This document shows, piece by piece, positions 11,737-27,800 of a stretch of DNA of 64,000 bases. The stretch spans positions 6,944,001 through 7,008,000 of the forward strand of contig OY540812.1 in NCBI GenBank assembly GCA_961205875.1, written 5' to 3'. The position numbers and the translations under genes were made by a program. The DNA is from Sialis fuliginosa (lineage: Eukaryota; Arthropoda; Insecta; Megaloptera; Sialidae). Each line of letters opens with the position of its first letter. Positions within the stretch are counted from its first letter, which is position 1. Under the pieces are notes generated by a model, which made no database searches, was not told the DNA's origin, and worked only from the letters and a program-made list of their open reading frames with translations.

Positions 11737-14700
11737 TGAGATACAATCCACAGTTACTTCCACGCTTCCGTACTACAATTTTTTTATAATGTAGTACAAG
11801 TACTAGAAAGTAATTGTAGAATTGAAAATTGTAATATCTGAAATAAAATCAACAATGCCGGATCACTTATTGTTGAGATACAATACACAGTTACTCCCAA
11901 GTTACCGTACTACAATTTTTTTATAATGTAGTACAAGTACTAGAAAGTAATTGTAGAATTGAAATATGTCGTAACATCTGAATTTAAAATAACAATGCTG
12001 GATTATTCATTGCAGAGATACAATCCACAGTTACTCCCATGTTCTCGTACTACAAATCATTTATATTGTAGTACAAGTACTAGAAAGTATTTGTAGAATT
12101 GAAAAATGTCGTAAGATCTGAAATTAAAATAACAATGCTGGATTATCACTTATTGCAGAGATACAATCCACAACTACTCCCAAGTGCCCGTACTACAAAT
12201 CATTTTTAATGTAGTACAAGTACTAGAAAGTAATTGTAGAATTGAAAAATGTAATATCTGAAATAAAAACAACAATGCCGGATCACTTATTGCTGAAATA
12301 CAATCCACAGTTTCTCCCAAGTTACCGAACTACAATTTTTTTATAATGTAGTACAAGTACTAGAAAGTAATTGTAGAATTGAAAATTGTAATATCTGAAA
12401 TAAAATCAACAATACCGGATAACTTATTGCTGAGATACAATACACAGTTACTCCCAAGTTACCGTACTACAAATAATTTATAATGTAGTACAAGTACTAG
12501 AAAGTATTTGTAGAATTGAAAGATGGAACATCTGAATTTAAAATAACAATGCCGGATTATTCATTGCAGAGAAACAATCCACAGTTACTCCCAAGTTCCT
12601 GTACTACAATTTTTTTACAATGTAGTGCAAGTACCACAAAGTAATTGTACAATTGAAAAACGAAATAATATCTTAATAGAAAATAACAATGCCGGCTCAC
12701 TTATTGCAGAGATACAATCTACAGTTACTCCCAAGTTCATGTACTACAATTTTTTTTATAATGTAGTGCAAGTACTAGAAAGTAATTGCAGAATTGAAAA
12801 ATTTAATATCTGAAATAAAAACAACAACGCTGAGATACAATCCACAGTTACTCACAAGTTCCCGTACTACAAATTTTTTATAATGTAGTATAAGTACTAG
12901 AAAGTATTTGTAGAATTGAAAAATGTCGTAACATCTGAATTTAAAAAAACAATGCTGGATTATTCATTGCAGAGAAACAATCCACAGATACTCCCAAGTT
13001 CCCGTACTACAAATCATTTATAATGTAGTACAAGTACTAGAAAGTATTTGTAGAATTGAAAAATGTCGTAAGATCTGAATTTAAAATAACAATGCCGGAT
13101 CACTTATTGCTGAGATACAATACACAGTTACTCCCAAGTTACCGTACTACAAATAATTTATAATGTAGTACAAGTACTAGAAAGTAATTGTAGAATTTAA
13201 AATTGTAATATCTGAAATAAAATTAACAATGCCGGATCACTTATTGCTGAGATATAATACACAGTTACTCCAAAATACCGTACTACAAATAATTTATAAT
13301 GTAGTACAAGTACTAGAAAGTATTTGTAGAATTGAAAAATGTCGTAACATCTGAAAATAACAATGCTGGATTATTCATTGCAGAGAAACAATCCACAGTT
13401 ACTCCCAAGTTCCCGTACTACAAATCATTTTTAATGTAGTACAAGTACTAGAAAGTAATTGTAGAATTGAAAAATGTAATATCTGAAATAAAAACAACAA
13501 TGCCGGATCACTTATTGCTGAGATACAATCCACAGTTACTCCCAAGTTACCGTACTACAAATTTTTTATAATGTAGTACAAGTACTAGAAAGTAATTGTA
13601 GAATTTAAAATTGTAATATCTGAAATAAAATTAACAATGCCGGATCACTTATTGCTGAGATATAATACAGTTACTCCAAAATACCGTACTACAAATAATT
13701 TATAATGTAGTACAAGTACTAGAAAGTATTTGTAGAATTGAAAAATGTCGTAACATCTGAAAATAACAATGCTGGATTATTCATTGCAGAGAAACAATCC
13801 ACAGTTACTCCCAAGTTCCTGTACTACAATTTTTTTACAATGTAGTGCAAGTACCACAAAGTAATTGTACAATTGAAAAACGAAATAATATCTTAATTGA
13901 AAATAACAATGCCGGATCACTTATTGCAGAGATACAATCCACAATTACTCCCAAGTTCATGTACTACAATTTTTTTTATAATGTAGTGCAAGTACTAGAA
14001 AGTAATTGCAGAATTGAAAAATTTAATATCTGAAATAAAAACAACAATGCTGAGATACAATCCACAGTTACTCACAAGTTCCCGTACTACAAATCATTTT
14101 TAATGTAGTACAAGTACTAGAAAGTATTTGTAGAATTGAAAAATGTCGTAACATCTGAATTTAAAATAACAATGCTGGATTATTCATTGCAGAGAAACAA
14201 TCCACAGTTACTCTCAAGTTCCCGTACTACAAATCATTTATAATGTAGTACAAGTACTAGAAAGTATTTGTAGAATTGAAAAATGTCGTAAGATCTGAAT
14301 TTAAAATAACAATGCTGGATTATCACTTATTGCAGAGATTCAATCCACAACTACTCCCAAGTGCCCGTACTACAAATCACACAGTTACTCCCAAGTTACC
14401 GTACTACAAATCATTTATAATGTAGTACAAGTACTAGAAAGTATTTGTACAATTGAAAAATGTAATATCTGAAATAAAAACAACAATGCCGTATCACTTA
14501 TTGCTGAGATACAATCCACAGTTACTCCCAAGTTACCGTACTACAAATAATTTATAATGTAGTACAAGTACTAGAAAGTATTTGTAGAATTGAAATATGT
14601 CGTAACATCTGAATTTAAAATAACAATGCTGGATTATTCATTGCAGAGAAACAATCCACAGTTACTCCCAAGTTCCCGTACTACAAATCATTTATAATGT

Positions 14701-17700
14701 AGTACAAGTACTAGAAAGTATTTGTAGAATTGAAAAATGTCGTAATATCTGAATTTAAAATAACAATGCCGGATTATCACTTATTGCAGAGATACAATCA
14801 ACTACTACTCCCAAGTGCCCGTACTACAAATCATTTTTAATGTAGTACTAGTACTAGAAAGTAATTGTAGAATTGAAATATGTAATATCTGAAATAAAAT
14901 CAACAATGCCGGATCACTTATTGCTGAAATACAATCCACAGTTACTCCCAAGTTCCCGTACTACAAATCATTTATAATGTAGTACAAGTACTAGAAAGTA
15001 TTTGTAGAATTGAAATATGTCGTAACATCTGAATTTAAAATAACAATGCTGGATTATTCATTGCAGAGAAACAATCCACAGTTACTCCCAAGTTCCCGTA
15101 CTACAAATCATTTATAATGTAGTACAAGTACTAGAAAGTATATGTAGAATTGAAAAATGTAATATCTGAAATAAAATCAACAATGCCGGATCACTTATTG
15201 CTGAGATACAATACACAGTTACTCCCAAGTTACCGTACTACAAATAATTTATAATGTAGTACAAGTACTAGAAAGTATTTGTAGAACTGAAAAATGTCGT
15301 AACATCTGAAAATAACAATGCTGGATTATTCATTGCAGAGAATCAATCCACAGTTACTCCCAAGTTCCCGTACTACAAATCATTTTTAATGTAGTACAAG
15401 TACTAGAAAGTATTTGTAGAATTGAAAAATGTCGTAATATCTGAATTTAAAATAACAATGCCGGATTATCACTTATTGCAGAGATACAATCAACTACTAC
15501 TCCCAAGTGCCCGTACTACAAATCATTTTTAATGTAGTACTAGTACTAGAAAGTAATTGTAGAATTGAAATATGTAATATCTGAAATAAAATCAACAATG
15601 CCGGATCACTTATTGCTGAAATACAATCCACAGTTACTCCCAAGTTCCCGTACTACAAATCATTTATAATGTAGTACAAGTACTAGAAAGTATTTGTAGA
15701 ATTGAAATATGTCGTAACATCTGAATTTAAAATAACAATGCTGGATTATTCATTGCAGAGAAACAATCCACAGTTACTCCCAAGTTCCCGTACTACAAAT
15801 CATTTATAATGTAGTACAAGTACTAGAAAGTATATGTAGAATTGAAAAATGTAATATCTGAAATAAAATCAACAATGCCGGATCACTTATTGCTGAGATA
15901 CAATACACAGTTACTCCCAAGTTACCGTACTACAAATAATTTATAATGTAGTACAAGTACTAGAAAGTATTTGTAGAACTGAAAAATGTCGTAACATCTG
16001 AAAATAACAATGCTGGATTATTCATTGCAGAGAATCAATCCACAGTTACTCCCAAGTTCCCGTACTACAAATCATTTTTAATGTAGTACAAGTACTAGAA
16101 AGTATTTGTAGAATTGAAAAATGTCGTAATATCTGAATTTAAAATAACAATGCCGGATTATCACTTATTGCAGAGATACAATCAACTACTACTCCCAAGT
16201 GCCCGTACTACAAATCATTTTTAATGTAGTACTAGTACTAGAAAGTAATTGTAGAATTGAAATATGTAATATCTGAAATAAAATCAACAATGCCGGATCA
16301 CTTATTGCTGAAATACAATCCACAGTTACTCCCAAGTTCCCGTACTACAAATCATTTATAATGTAGTACAAGTACTAGAAAGTATTTGTAGAATTGAAAT
16401 ATGTCGTAACATCTGAATTTAAAATAACAATGCTGGATTATTCATTGCAGAGAAACAATCCACAGTTACTCCCAAGTTCCCGTACTACAAATCATTTATA
16501 ATGTAGTACAAGTACTAGAAAGTAATTGTAGAATTGAAAAATGTAATATCTGAAATAAAAACAACAATGCCGTATCACTAATTGCTTTGATACAATCCAC
16601 AGTTACTCCCAAGTTAACGTACTACAAATCATTTATAATGTAGTACAAGTACTAGAAAGTATTTGTACAATTGAAAAATGTAATATCTGAAATAAAAACA
16701 ACAATGCCGTATCACTTATTGCTGAGATACAATCCACAGTTACTCCCAAGTTACCGTACTACAAATAATGTTTAATGTAGTACAAGTACTAGAAAGTAAT
16801 TGTAGAATTGAAAATTGTAATATCTGAAATAAAATCAGCAATGCCGGATCACTTATTGCTGAGATACAATACACAGTTACTCCCAAGTTACCGTACTACA
16901 AATAATTTATAATGTAGTACAAGTACTAGAAAGTATTTGTAGAATTGAAATATGTCGTAACATCTGAATTTAAAATAACAATGCTGGATTATTCATTGCA
17001 GAGAAACAATCCACAGTTACTCCCAAGTTCCCGTACTACAAATCATTTATAATGTAGTACAAGTACTAGAAAGTATTTGTAGAATTGAAAAATATCGTAA
17101 GATCTGAATTTAAAATAACAATGCCGGATCACTTATTGCTGAGATACAATACACAGTTACTCCAAAGTTACCGTACTACAAATAATTTATAATGTAGTAC
17201 AAGTACTAGAAAGTAATTGTAGAATTTAAAATTGTAATATCTGAAATAAAATTAACAATGCCGGATCACTTATTGCTGAGATATAATACACAGTTACTCC
17301 AAAATACCGTACTACAAATAATTTATAATGTAGTACAAGTACTAGAAAGTATTTGTAGAATTGAAAAATGTTGTAACATCTGAAAATAACAATGCTGGAT
17401 TATTCATTGCAGAGAAACAATTCACAGTTACTCCCAAGTTCCCGTACTACAAATCATTTTTAATGTAGTACAAGTACTAGAAAGTAATTGTAGAATTGAA
17501 AAATGTAATATCTGAAATAAAAACAACAATGCCGGATCACTTATTGCTGAGATACAATCCACAGTTACTCCCAAGTTACCGTACTACAAATATTTTATAA
17601 TGTAGTACAAGTACTAGAAAGTAATTGCAGAATTGAAAAATTTAATATCTGAATTTAAAATAACAATGCTGGATTATTCATTGCAGAGAAACAATCCACA

Positions 17701-20700
17701 GTTACTCCCAAGTTCCCGTACTACAAATCATTTATAATGTAGTACAAGTACTAGAAAGTATTTGTAGAATTGAAAAATGTCGTAACATCTGAATTTAAAA
17801 TAACAATGCTGGATTATCACTTATTGCAGAGATACAATCAACAACTACTCCCAAGTGCCCGTACTACAAATCATTTTTAATGTAGTACTAGTACTAGAAA
17901 GTAATTGTAGAATTGAAAAATGTAATATCTGAAATAAAATCAACAATGCCGGATCACTTATTGCTGAAATACAATCCACAGTTACTCTCAAGTTACCGTA
18001 CTACAAATCATTTATAATGTAGTACAAGTACTAGAAAGTATTTGTAGAATTGAAATATGTCGTAACATCTGAATTTAAAATAACAATGCTGGATTATTCA
18101 TTGCAGAGAAACAATCCACAGTTACTCCCAAGTTCCCGTACTACAAATCATTTATAATGTAGTACAAGTACTAGAAAGTATATGTAGAATTGAAAAATGA
18201 ATTATCTGAAATAAAATCAACAATGCCGGATCACTTATTGCTGAGATACAATACACAGTTATTCCCAAGTTACCGTACTACAAATAATGTTTAATGTAGT
18301 ACAAGTACTAGAAAGTATTTGTAGAATTGAAATATGTCGTAACATCTGAATTTAAAATAACAATGCTGGATTATTCATTGCAGAGAAACAATCCACAGTT
18401 ACTCCCAAGTTCCCGTACTACAAATCATTTATAATGTAGTACAAGTACTAGAAAGTATATGTAGAATTGACAAATGTAATATCTGAAATAAAATCAACAA
18501 TGCCGGATCACTTATTGCTGAGATACAATACACAGTTATTCCCAAGTTACCGTACTACAAATAATGTTTAATGTAGTACAAGTACTAGAAAGTATTTGTA
18601 GAATTGAAATATGTCGTAACATCTGAATTTAAAAATAACAATGCTGTATTATTCATTGCAGAGAAACAATCCACAGTTACTCCCAAGTGCCCGTACTACA
18701 AATCATTTTTAATGTAGTACTAGTACTAGAAAATAATTGTAGAATTGAAAAATGTAATATCTGAAATAAAATCAACAATGCCGGATCACTTATTGCTAAA
18801 ATACAATCCACAGTTACTCCCAAGTTCCCGTACTACAAATCATTTATAATGTAGTACAAGTACTAGAAAGTATTTGTAGAATTGAAATATGTCGTAACAT
18901 CTGAATTTAAAATAACAATGCTGGATTATTCATTGCAGAGAAACAATCCACAGTTACTCCCAAGTTCCCGTACTACAAATCATTTATAATGTAGTACAAG
19001 TACTAGAAAGTAATTGTAGAATTGAAAATTGTAATATCTGAAATAAAATCAACAATGCCCGATCACTTAAAAATGTCGTAACATCTGAATTTAAAATAAC
19101 AATGCTGGATTATCACTTATTGCAGAGATACAATCAACAACTACTCCCAAGTGCCCGTACTACAAATCATTTTTAATGTAGTACTAGTACTAGAAAGTAT
19201 TTGTAGAATTGAAAAATGTAATATCTGAAATAAAATCAACATTGCCGGATCACTTATTGCTGAGATACAATACACAGTTACTCCCAAGTTACCGTACTAC
19301 AAATAATTTATAATGTAGTACAAGTACTAGAAAGTATTTGTAGAATTGAAATATGTCGTAACATCTGAATTTAAAATAACAATGCTGGATTATTCATTGC
19401 AGAGAAACAATCCACAGTTACTCCCAAGTTCCCGTACTACAAATCATTTATAATGTAGTACAAGTACTAGAAAGTATTTGTAGAATTGAAAAATGTCGTA
19501 ACATCTGAATTTAAAATAACAATGCTGGATTATCACTTATTGCAGAGATACAATCAACAACTACTCCCAAGTGCCCGTACTACAAATCATTTTTAATGTT
19601 GTACTAGTACTAGAAAGTAATTGTAAAATTGAAAAATGTAATATCTGAAATAAAATCAACAATGCCGGATCACTTATTGCTGAAATACAATCCACAGTTA
19701 CTCTCAAGTTCCCGTACTACAAATAATTTATAATGTAGTACAAGTACTAGAAAGTATTTGTAGAATTGAAATATGTCGTAACATCTGAATTTAAAATAAC
19801 AATGCTGGATTATTCATTGCAGAGAAACAATCCACAGTTACTCCCAAGTTCCCGTACTACAAATCATTTATAATGTAGTACAAGTACTAGAAAGTATATG
19901 TAGAATTGAAAAATGTAATATCTGAAATAAAATCAACAATGCCGGATCACTTATTGCTGAGATACAATACACAGTTATTTCCAAGTTACCGTACTACAAA
20001 TAATGTTTAATGTAGTACAAGTACTAGAAAGTATTTGTAGAATTGAAAAATGTCGTAACATCTGAATTTAAAATAACAATGCTGGATTATCACTTATTGC
20101 AAAGATACAATCAACAACTACTCCCAAGTGCCCGTACTACAAATCATTTTTAATGTAGTACTAGTACTAGAAAGTATTTGTAGAATTGAAAAATGAATTA
20201 TCTGAAATAAAATCAACAATGCCGGATCACTTATTGCTGAGATACAATACACAGTTACTCCCAAGTTACCGTACTACAAATAATTTATAATGTAGTACAA
20301 GTACTAGAAAGTATTTGTAGAATTGAAATATGTCGTAACATCTGAATTTAAAATAACAATGCTGTATTATTCATTGCAGAGAAACAATCCACAGTTACTC
20401 CCAAGTGCCTGTACTACAAATCATTTTTAATGTAGTACTAGTACTAGAAAGTAATTGTAGAATTGAAAAATGTAATATCTGAAATAAAATCAACAATGCC
20501 GGATCACTTATTGCTGAAATACAATCCACAGTTACTCCCAAGTTCCCGTACTACAAATCATTTATAATGTAGTACAAGTACTAGAAAGTATTTGTAGAAT
20601 TGAAATATGTCGTAACATCTGAATTTAAAATAACAATGCTGGATTATTCATTGCAGAGAAACAATCCACAGTTACTCCCAAGTTCCCGTACTACAAATCA

Positions 20701-21813
20701 TTTATAATGTAGTACAAGTACTAGAAAGTATATGTAGAATTGAAAAATGTAATATCTGAAATAAAATCAACAATGCCGGATCACTTATTGATGAGATACA
20801 ATACACAGTTTTTCCCAAGTTACCGTACTACAAATAATGTTTAATGTAGTACAAGTACTAGAAAGTATTTGTAGAATTGAAATATGTCGTAACATCTGAA
20901 TTTAAAAATAACAATGCTGTATTATTCATTGCAGAGAAACAATCCACAGTTACTCCCAAGTGCCCGTACTACAAATCATTTTTAATGTAGTACTAGTACT
21001 AGAAAATAATTGTAGAATTGAAAAATGTAATATCTGAAATAAAATCAACAATGCCGGATCACTTATTGCTGAAATACAATCCACAGTTACTCCCAAGTTC
21101 CCGTACTACAAATCATTTATAATGTAGTACAAGTACTAGAAAGTATTTGTAGAATTGAAATATGTCGTAACATCTGAATTTAAAATAACAATGCTGGATT
21201 ATTCATTGCAGAGAAACAATCCACAGTTACTCCCAAGTTCCCGTACTACAAATAATGTTTAATGTAGTACAAGTACTAGAAAGTAATTGTAGAATTGAAA
21301 ATTGTAATATCTGAAATAAAATCAACAATGCCCGATCACTTAAAAATGTCGTAACATCTGAATTTAAAATAACAATGCTGGATTATCACTTATTGCAGAG
21401 ATACAATCAACAACTACTCCCAAGTGCCCGTACTACAAATCATTTTTAATGTAGTACTAGTACTAGAAAGTATTTGTAGAATTGAAAAATGTAATATCTG
21501 AAATAAAATCAACAATGCCGGATCACTTATTGCTGAGATACAATACACAGTTACTCCCAAGTTACCGTACTACAAATAATTTATAATGTAGTACAAGTAC
21601 TAGAAAGTATTTGTAGAATTGAAATATGTCGTAACATCTGAATTTAAAATAACAATGCTGGATTATTCATTGCAGAGAAACAATCCACAGTTACTCCCAA
21701 GTTCCCGTACTACAAATCATTTATAATGTAGTACAAGTACTAGAAAGTATTTGTAGAATTGAAAAATGTCGTAACATCTGAATTTAAAATAACAATGCTG
21801 GATTATTCATTGC
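11737..21813 (+). repeat. 10,077-bp higher-order block, copy 1
   Basis: Rare variants in this block recur exactly 10,077 bp downstream. The marker ACTTCCACGCTTCCG lies at about 11756 and 21833, and the paired open frames start at 12625/22702 and 13845/23922. The left limit is where the sequence before GAGATACAATCCACAG stops matching. The block carries short joined monomers, for example ACAAATCACACAGTTACTCC near 14375, that mark its copies. Confidence 0.85.
14740..16120 (+). repeat. tandem duplication of a 692-bp five-monomer unit
   Basis: Within copy 1 a run of five monomers is repeated nearly identically. The private variant GTAGAACTGAAAAATGTC occurs at 15281 and 15973, 692 bp apart, and the AATCAACTACTACTCCC variant recurs with it. 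In the second 10-kb copy this variant occurs only once, near 25360, so the duplication arose, or was lost, after the 10-kb duplication. Confidence 0.75.
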
Positions 21814-24800
21814 AGAGATACAATCCACAGTTACTTCCACGCTTCCGTACTACAATTTTTTTATAATGTAGTACAAGTACTAGAAAGTAATTGTAGAATT
21901 GAAAATTGTAATATCTGAAATAAAATCAACAATGCCGGATCACTTATTGTTGAGATACAATACACAGTTACTCCCAAGTTACCGTACTACAATTTTTTTA
22001 TAATGTAGTACAAGTACTAGAAAGTAATTGTAGAATTGAAATATGTCGTAACATCTGAATTTAAAATAACAATGCTGGATTATTCATTGCAGAGATACAA
22101 TCCACAGTTACTCCCATGTTCTCGTACTACAAATCATTTATATTGTAGTACAAGTACTAGAAAGTATTTGTAGAATTGAAAAATGTCGTAAGATCTGAAA
22201 TTAAAATAACAATGCTGGATTATCACTTATTGCAGAGATACAATCCACAACTACTCCCAAGTGCCCGTACTACAAATCATTTTTAATGTAGTACAAGTAC
22301 TAGAAAGTAATTGTAGAATTGAAAAATGTAATATCTGAAATAAAAACAACAATGCCGGATCACTTATTGCTGAAATACAATCCACAGTTTCTCCCAAGTT
22401 ACCGAACTACAATTTTTTTATAATGTAGTACAAGTACTAGAAAGTAATTGTAGAATTGAAAATTGTAATATCTGAAATAAAATCAACAATACCGGATAAC
22501 TTATTGCTGAGATACAATACACAGTTACTCCCAAGTTACCGTACTACAAATAATTTATAATGTAGTACAAGTACTAGAAAGTATTTGTAGAATTGAAAGA
22601 TGGAACATCTGAATTTAAAATAACAATGCCGGATTATTCATTGCAGAGAAACAATCCACAGTTACTCCCAAGTTCCTGTACTACAATTTTTTTACAATGT
22701 AGTGCAAGTACCACAAAGTAATTGTACAATTGAAAAACGAAATAATATCTTAATAGAAAATAACAATGCCGGCTCACTTATTGCAGAGATACAATCTACA
22801 GTTACTCCCAAGTTCATGTACTACAATTTTTTTTATAATGTAGTGCAAGTACTAGAAAGTAATTGCAGAATTGAAAAATTTAATATCTGAAATAAAAACA
22901 ACAACGCTGAGATACAATCCACAGTTACTCACAAGTTCCCGTACTACAAATTTTTTATAATGTAGTATAAGTACTAGAAAGTATTTGTAGAATTGAAAAA
23001 TGTCGTAACATCTGAATTTAAAAAAACAATGCTGGATTATTCATTGCAGAGAAACAATCCACAGTTACTCCCAAGTTCCCGTACTACAAATCATTTATAA
23101 TGTAGTACAAGTACTAGAAAGTATTTGTAGAATTGAAAAATGTCGTAAGATCTGAATTTAAAATAACAATGCCGGATCACTTATTGCTGAGATACAATAC
23201 ACAGTTACTCCCAAGTTACCGTACTACAAATAATTTATAATGTAGTACAAGTACTAGAAAGTAATTGTAGAATTTAAAATTGTAATATCTGAAATAAAAT
23301 TAACAATGCCGGATCACTTATTGCTGAGATATAATACACAGTTACTCCAAAATACCGTACTACAAATAATTTATAATGTAGTACAAGTACTAGAAAGTAT
23401 TTGTAGAATTGAAAAATGTCGTAACATCTGAAAATAACAATGCTGGATTATTCATTGCAGAGAAACAATCCACAGTTACTCCCAAGTTCCCGTACTACAA
23501 ATCATATTTAATGTAGTACAAGTACTAGAAAGTAATTGTAGAATTGAAAAATGTAATATCTGAAATAAAAACAACAATGCCGGATCACTTATTGCTGAGA
23601 TACAATCCACAGTTACTCCCAAGTTACCGTACTACAAATTTTTTATAATGTAGTACAAGTACTAGAAAGTAATTGTAGAATTTAAAATTGTAATATCTGA
23701 AATAAAATTAACAATGCCGGATCACTTATTGCTGAGATATAATACAGTTACTCCAAAATACCGTACTACAAATAATTTATAATGTAGTACAAGTACTAGA
23801 AAGTATTTGTAGAATTGAAAAATGTCGTAACATCTGAAAATAACAATGCTGGATTATTCATTGCAGAGAAACAATCCACAGTTACTCCCAAGTTCCTGTA
23901 CTACAATTTTTTTACAATGTAGTGCAAGTACCACAAAGTAATTGTACAATTGAAAAACGAAATAATATCTTAATTGAAAATAACAATGCCGGATCACTTA
24001 TTGCAGAGATACAATCCACAATTACTCCCAAGTTCATGTACTACAATTTTTTTTATAATGTAGTGCAAGTACTAGAAAGTAATTGCAGAATTGAAAAATT
24101 TAATATCTGAAATAAAAACAACAATGCTGAGATACAATCCACAGTTACTCACAAGTTCCCGTACTACAAATCATTTTTAATGTAGTACAAGTACTAGAAA
24201 GTATTTGTAGAATTGAAAAATGTCGTAACATCTGAATTTAAAATAACAATGCTGGATTATTCATTGCAGAGAAACAATCCACAGTTACTCTCAAGTTCCC
24301 GTACTACAAATCATTTATAATGTAGTACAAGTACTAGAAAGTATTTGTAGAATTGAAAAATGTCGTAAGATCTGAATTTAAAATAACAATGCTGGATTAT
24401 CACTTATTGCAGAGATTCAATCCACAACTACTCCCAAGTGCCCGTACTACAAATCACACAGTTACTCCCAAGTTACCGTACTACAAATCATTTATAATGT
24501 AGTACAAGTACTAGAAAGTATTTGTACAATTGAAAAATGTAATATCTGAAATAAAAACAACAATGCCGTATCACTTATTGCTGAGATACAATCCACAGTT
24601 ACTCCCAAGTTACCGTACTACAAATAATTTATAATGTAGTACAAGTACTAGAAAGTATTTGTAGAATTGAAATATGTCGTAACATCTGAATTTAAAATAA
24701 CAATGCTGGATTATTCATTGCAGAGAAACAATCCACAGTTACTCCCAAGTTCCCGTACTACAAATCATTTATAATGTAGTACAAGTACTAGAAAGTATTT

Positions 24801-27800
24801 GTAGAATTGAAAAATGTCGTAATATCTGAATTTAAAATAACAATGCCGGATTATCACTTATTGCAGAGATACAATCAACTACTACTCCCAAGTGCCCGTA
24901 CTACAAATCATTTTTAATGTAGTACTAGTACTAGAAAGTAATTGTAGAATTGAAATATGTAATATCTGAAATAAAATCAACAATGCCGGATCACTTATTG
25001 CTGAAATACAATCCACAGTTACTCCCAAGTTCCCGTACTACAAATCATTTAAATGTAGTACAAGTACTAGAAAGTATTTGTAGAATTGAAATATGTCGTA
25101 ACATCTGAATTTAAAATAACAATGCTGGATTATTCATTGCAGAGAAACAATCCACAGTTACTCCCAAGTTCCCGTACTACAAATCATTTATAATGTAGTA
25201 CAAGTACTAGAAAGTATATGTAGAATTGAAAAATGTAATATCTGAAATAAAATCAACAATGCCGGATCACTTATTGCTGAGATACAATACACAGTTACTC
25301 CCAAGTTACCGTACTACAAATAATTTATAATGTAGTACAAGTACTAGAAAGTATTTGTAGAACTGAAAAATGTCGTAACATCTGAAAATAACAATGCTGG
25401 ATTATTCATTGCAGAGAATCAATCCACAGTTACTCCCAAGTTCCCGTACTACAAATCATTTTTAATGTAGTACAAGTACTAGAAAGTAATTGTAGAATTG
25501 AAAAATGTAATATCTGAAATAAAAACAACAATGCCGTATCACTAATTGCTTTGATACAATCCACAGTTACTCCCAAGTTAACGTACTACAAATCATTTAT
25601 AATGTAGTACAAGTACTAGAAAGTATTTGTACAATTGAAAAATGTAATATCTGAAATAAAAACAACAATGCCGTATCACTTATTGCTGAGATACAATCCA
25701 CAGTTACTCCCAAGTTACCGTACTACAAATAATGTTTAATGTAGTACAAGTACTAGAAAGTAATTGTAGAATTGAAAATTGTAATATCTGAAATAAAATC
25801 AGCAATGCCGGATCACTTATTGCTGAGATACAATACACAGTTACTCCCAAGTTACCGTACTACAAATAATTTATAATGTAGTACAAGTACTAGAAAGTAT
25901 TTGTAGAATTGAAATATGTCGTAACATCTGAATTTAAAATAACAATGCTGGATTATTCATTGCAGAGAAACAATCCACAGTTACTCCCAAGTTCCCGTAC
26001 TACAAATCATTTATAATGTAGTACAAGTACTAGAAAGTATTTGTAGAATTGAAAAATATCGTAAGATCTGAATTTAAAATAACAATGCCGGATCACTTAT
26101 TGCTGAGATACAATACACAGTTACTCCAAAGTTACCGTACTACAAATAATTTATAATGTAGTACAAGTACTAGAAAGTAATTGTAGAATTTAAAATTGTA
26201 ATATCTGAAATAAAATTAACAATGCCGGATCACTTATTGCTGAGATATAATACACAGTTACTCCAAAATACCGTACTACAAATAATTTATAATGTAGTAC
26301 AAGTACTAGAAAGTATTTGTAGAATTGAAAAATGTTGTAACATCTGAAAATAACAATGCTGGATTATTCATTGCAGAGAAACAATTCACAGTTACTCCCA
26401 AGTTCCCGTACTACAAATCATTTTTAATGTAGTACAAGTACTAGAAAGTAATTGTAGAATTGAAAAATGTAATATCTGAAATAAAAACAACAATGCCGGA
26501 TCACTTATTGCTGAGATACAATCCACAGTTACTCCCAAGTTACCGTACTACAAATATTTTATAATGTAGTACAAGTACTAGAAAGTAATTGCAGAATTGA
26601 AAAATTTAATATCTGAATTTAAAATAACAATGCTGGATTATTCATTGCAGAGTAGCAATCCACAGTTACTCCCAAGTTCCCGTACTACAAATCATTTATA
26701 ATGTAGTACAAGTACTAGAAAGTATTTGTAGAATTGAAAAATGTCGTAACATCTGAATTTAAAATAACAATGCTGGATTATCACTTATTGCAGAGATACA
26801 ATCAACAACTACTCCCAAGTGCCCGTACTACAAATCATTTTTAATGTAGTACTAGTACTAGAAAGTAATTGTAGAATTGAAAAATGTAATATCTGAAATA
26901 AAATCAACAATGCCGGATCACTTATTGCTGAAATACAATCCACAGTTACTCTCAAGTTACCGTACTACAAATCATTTATAATGTAGTACAAGTACTAGAA
27001 AGTATTTGTAGAATTGAAATATGTCGTAACATCTGAATTTAAAATAACAATGCTGGATTATTCATTGCAGAGAAACAATCCACAGTTACTCCCAAGTTCC
27101 CGTACTACAAATCATTTATAATGTAGTACAAGTACTAGAAAGTATATGTAGAATTGAAAAATGAATTATCTGAAATAAAATCAACAATGCCGGATCACTT
27201 ATTGCTGAGATACAATACACAGTTATTCCCAAGTTACCGTACTACAAATAATGTTTAATGTAGTACAAGTACTAGAAAGTATTTGTAGAATTGAAATATG
27301 TCGTAACATCTGAATTTAAAATAACAATGCTGGATTATTCATTGCAGAGAAACAATCCACAGTTACTCCCAAGTTCCCGTACTACAAATCATTTATAATG
27401 TAGTACAAGTACTAGAAAGTATATGTAGAATTGAAAAATGTAATATCTGAAATAAAATCAACAATGCCGGATCACTTATTGCTGAGATACAATACACAGT
27501 TATTCCCAAGTTACCGTACTACAAATAATGTTTAATGTAGTACAAGTACTAGAAAGTATTTGTAGAATTGAAATATGTCGTAACATCTGAATTTAAAAAT
27601 AACAATGCTGTATTATTCATTGCAGAGAAACAATCCACAGTTACTCCCAAGTGCCCGTACTACAAATCATTTTTAATGTAGTACTAGTACTAGAAAATAA
27701 TTGTAGAATTGAAAAATGTAATATCTGAAATAAAATCAACAATGCCGGATCACTTATTGCTGAGATACAATACACAGTTATTCCCAAGTTACCGTACTAC

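Noticed and set aside
11516-24110. Open frames of 62-92 codons inside the satellite that look alike (MQVP-type starts)
   Set aside because: They are the satellite monomer read in one frame across two units. The 137-bp period is not a multiple of three, frames close after one or two units, and no family resemblance exists.
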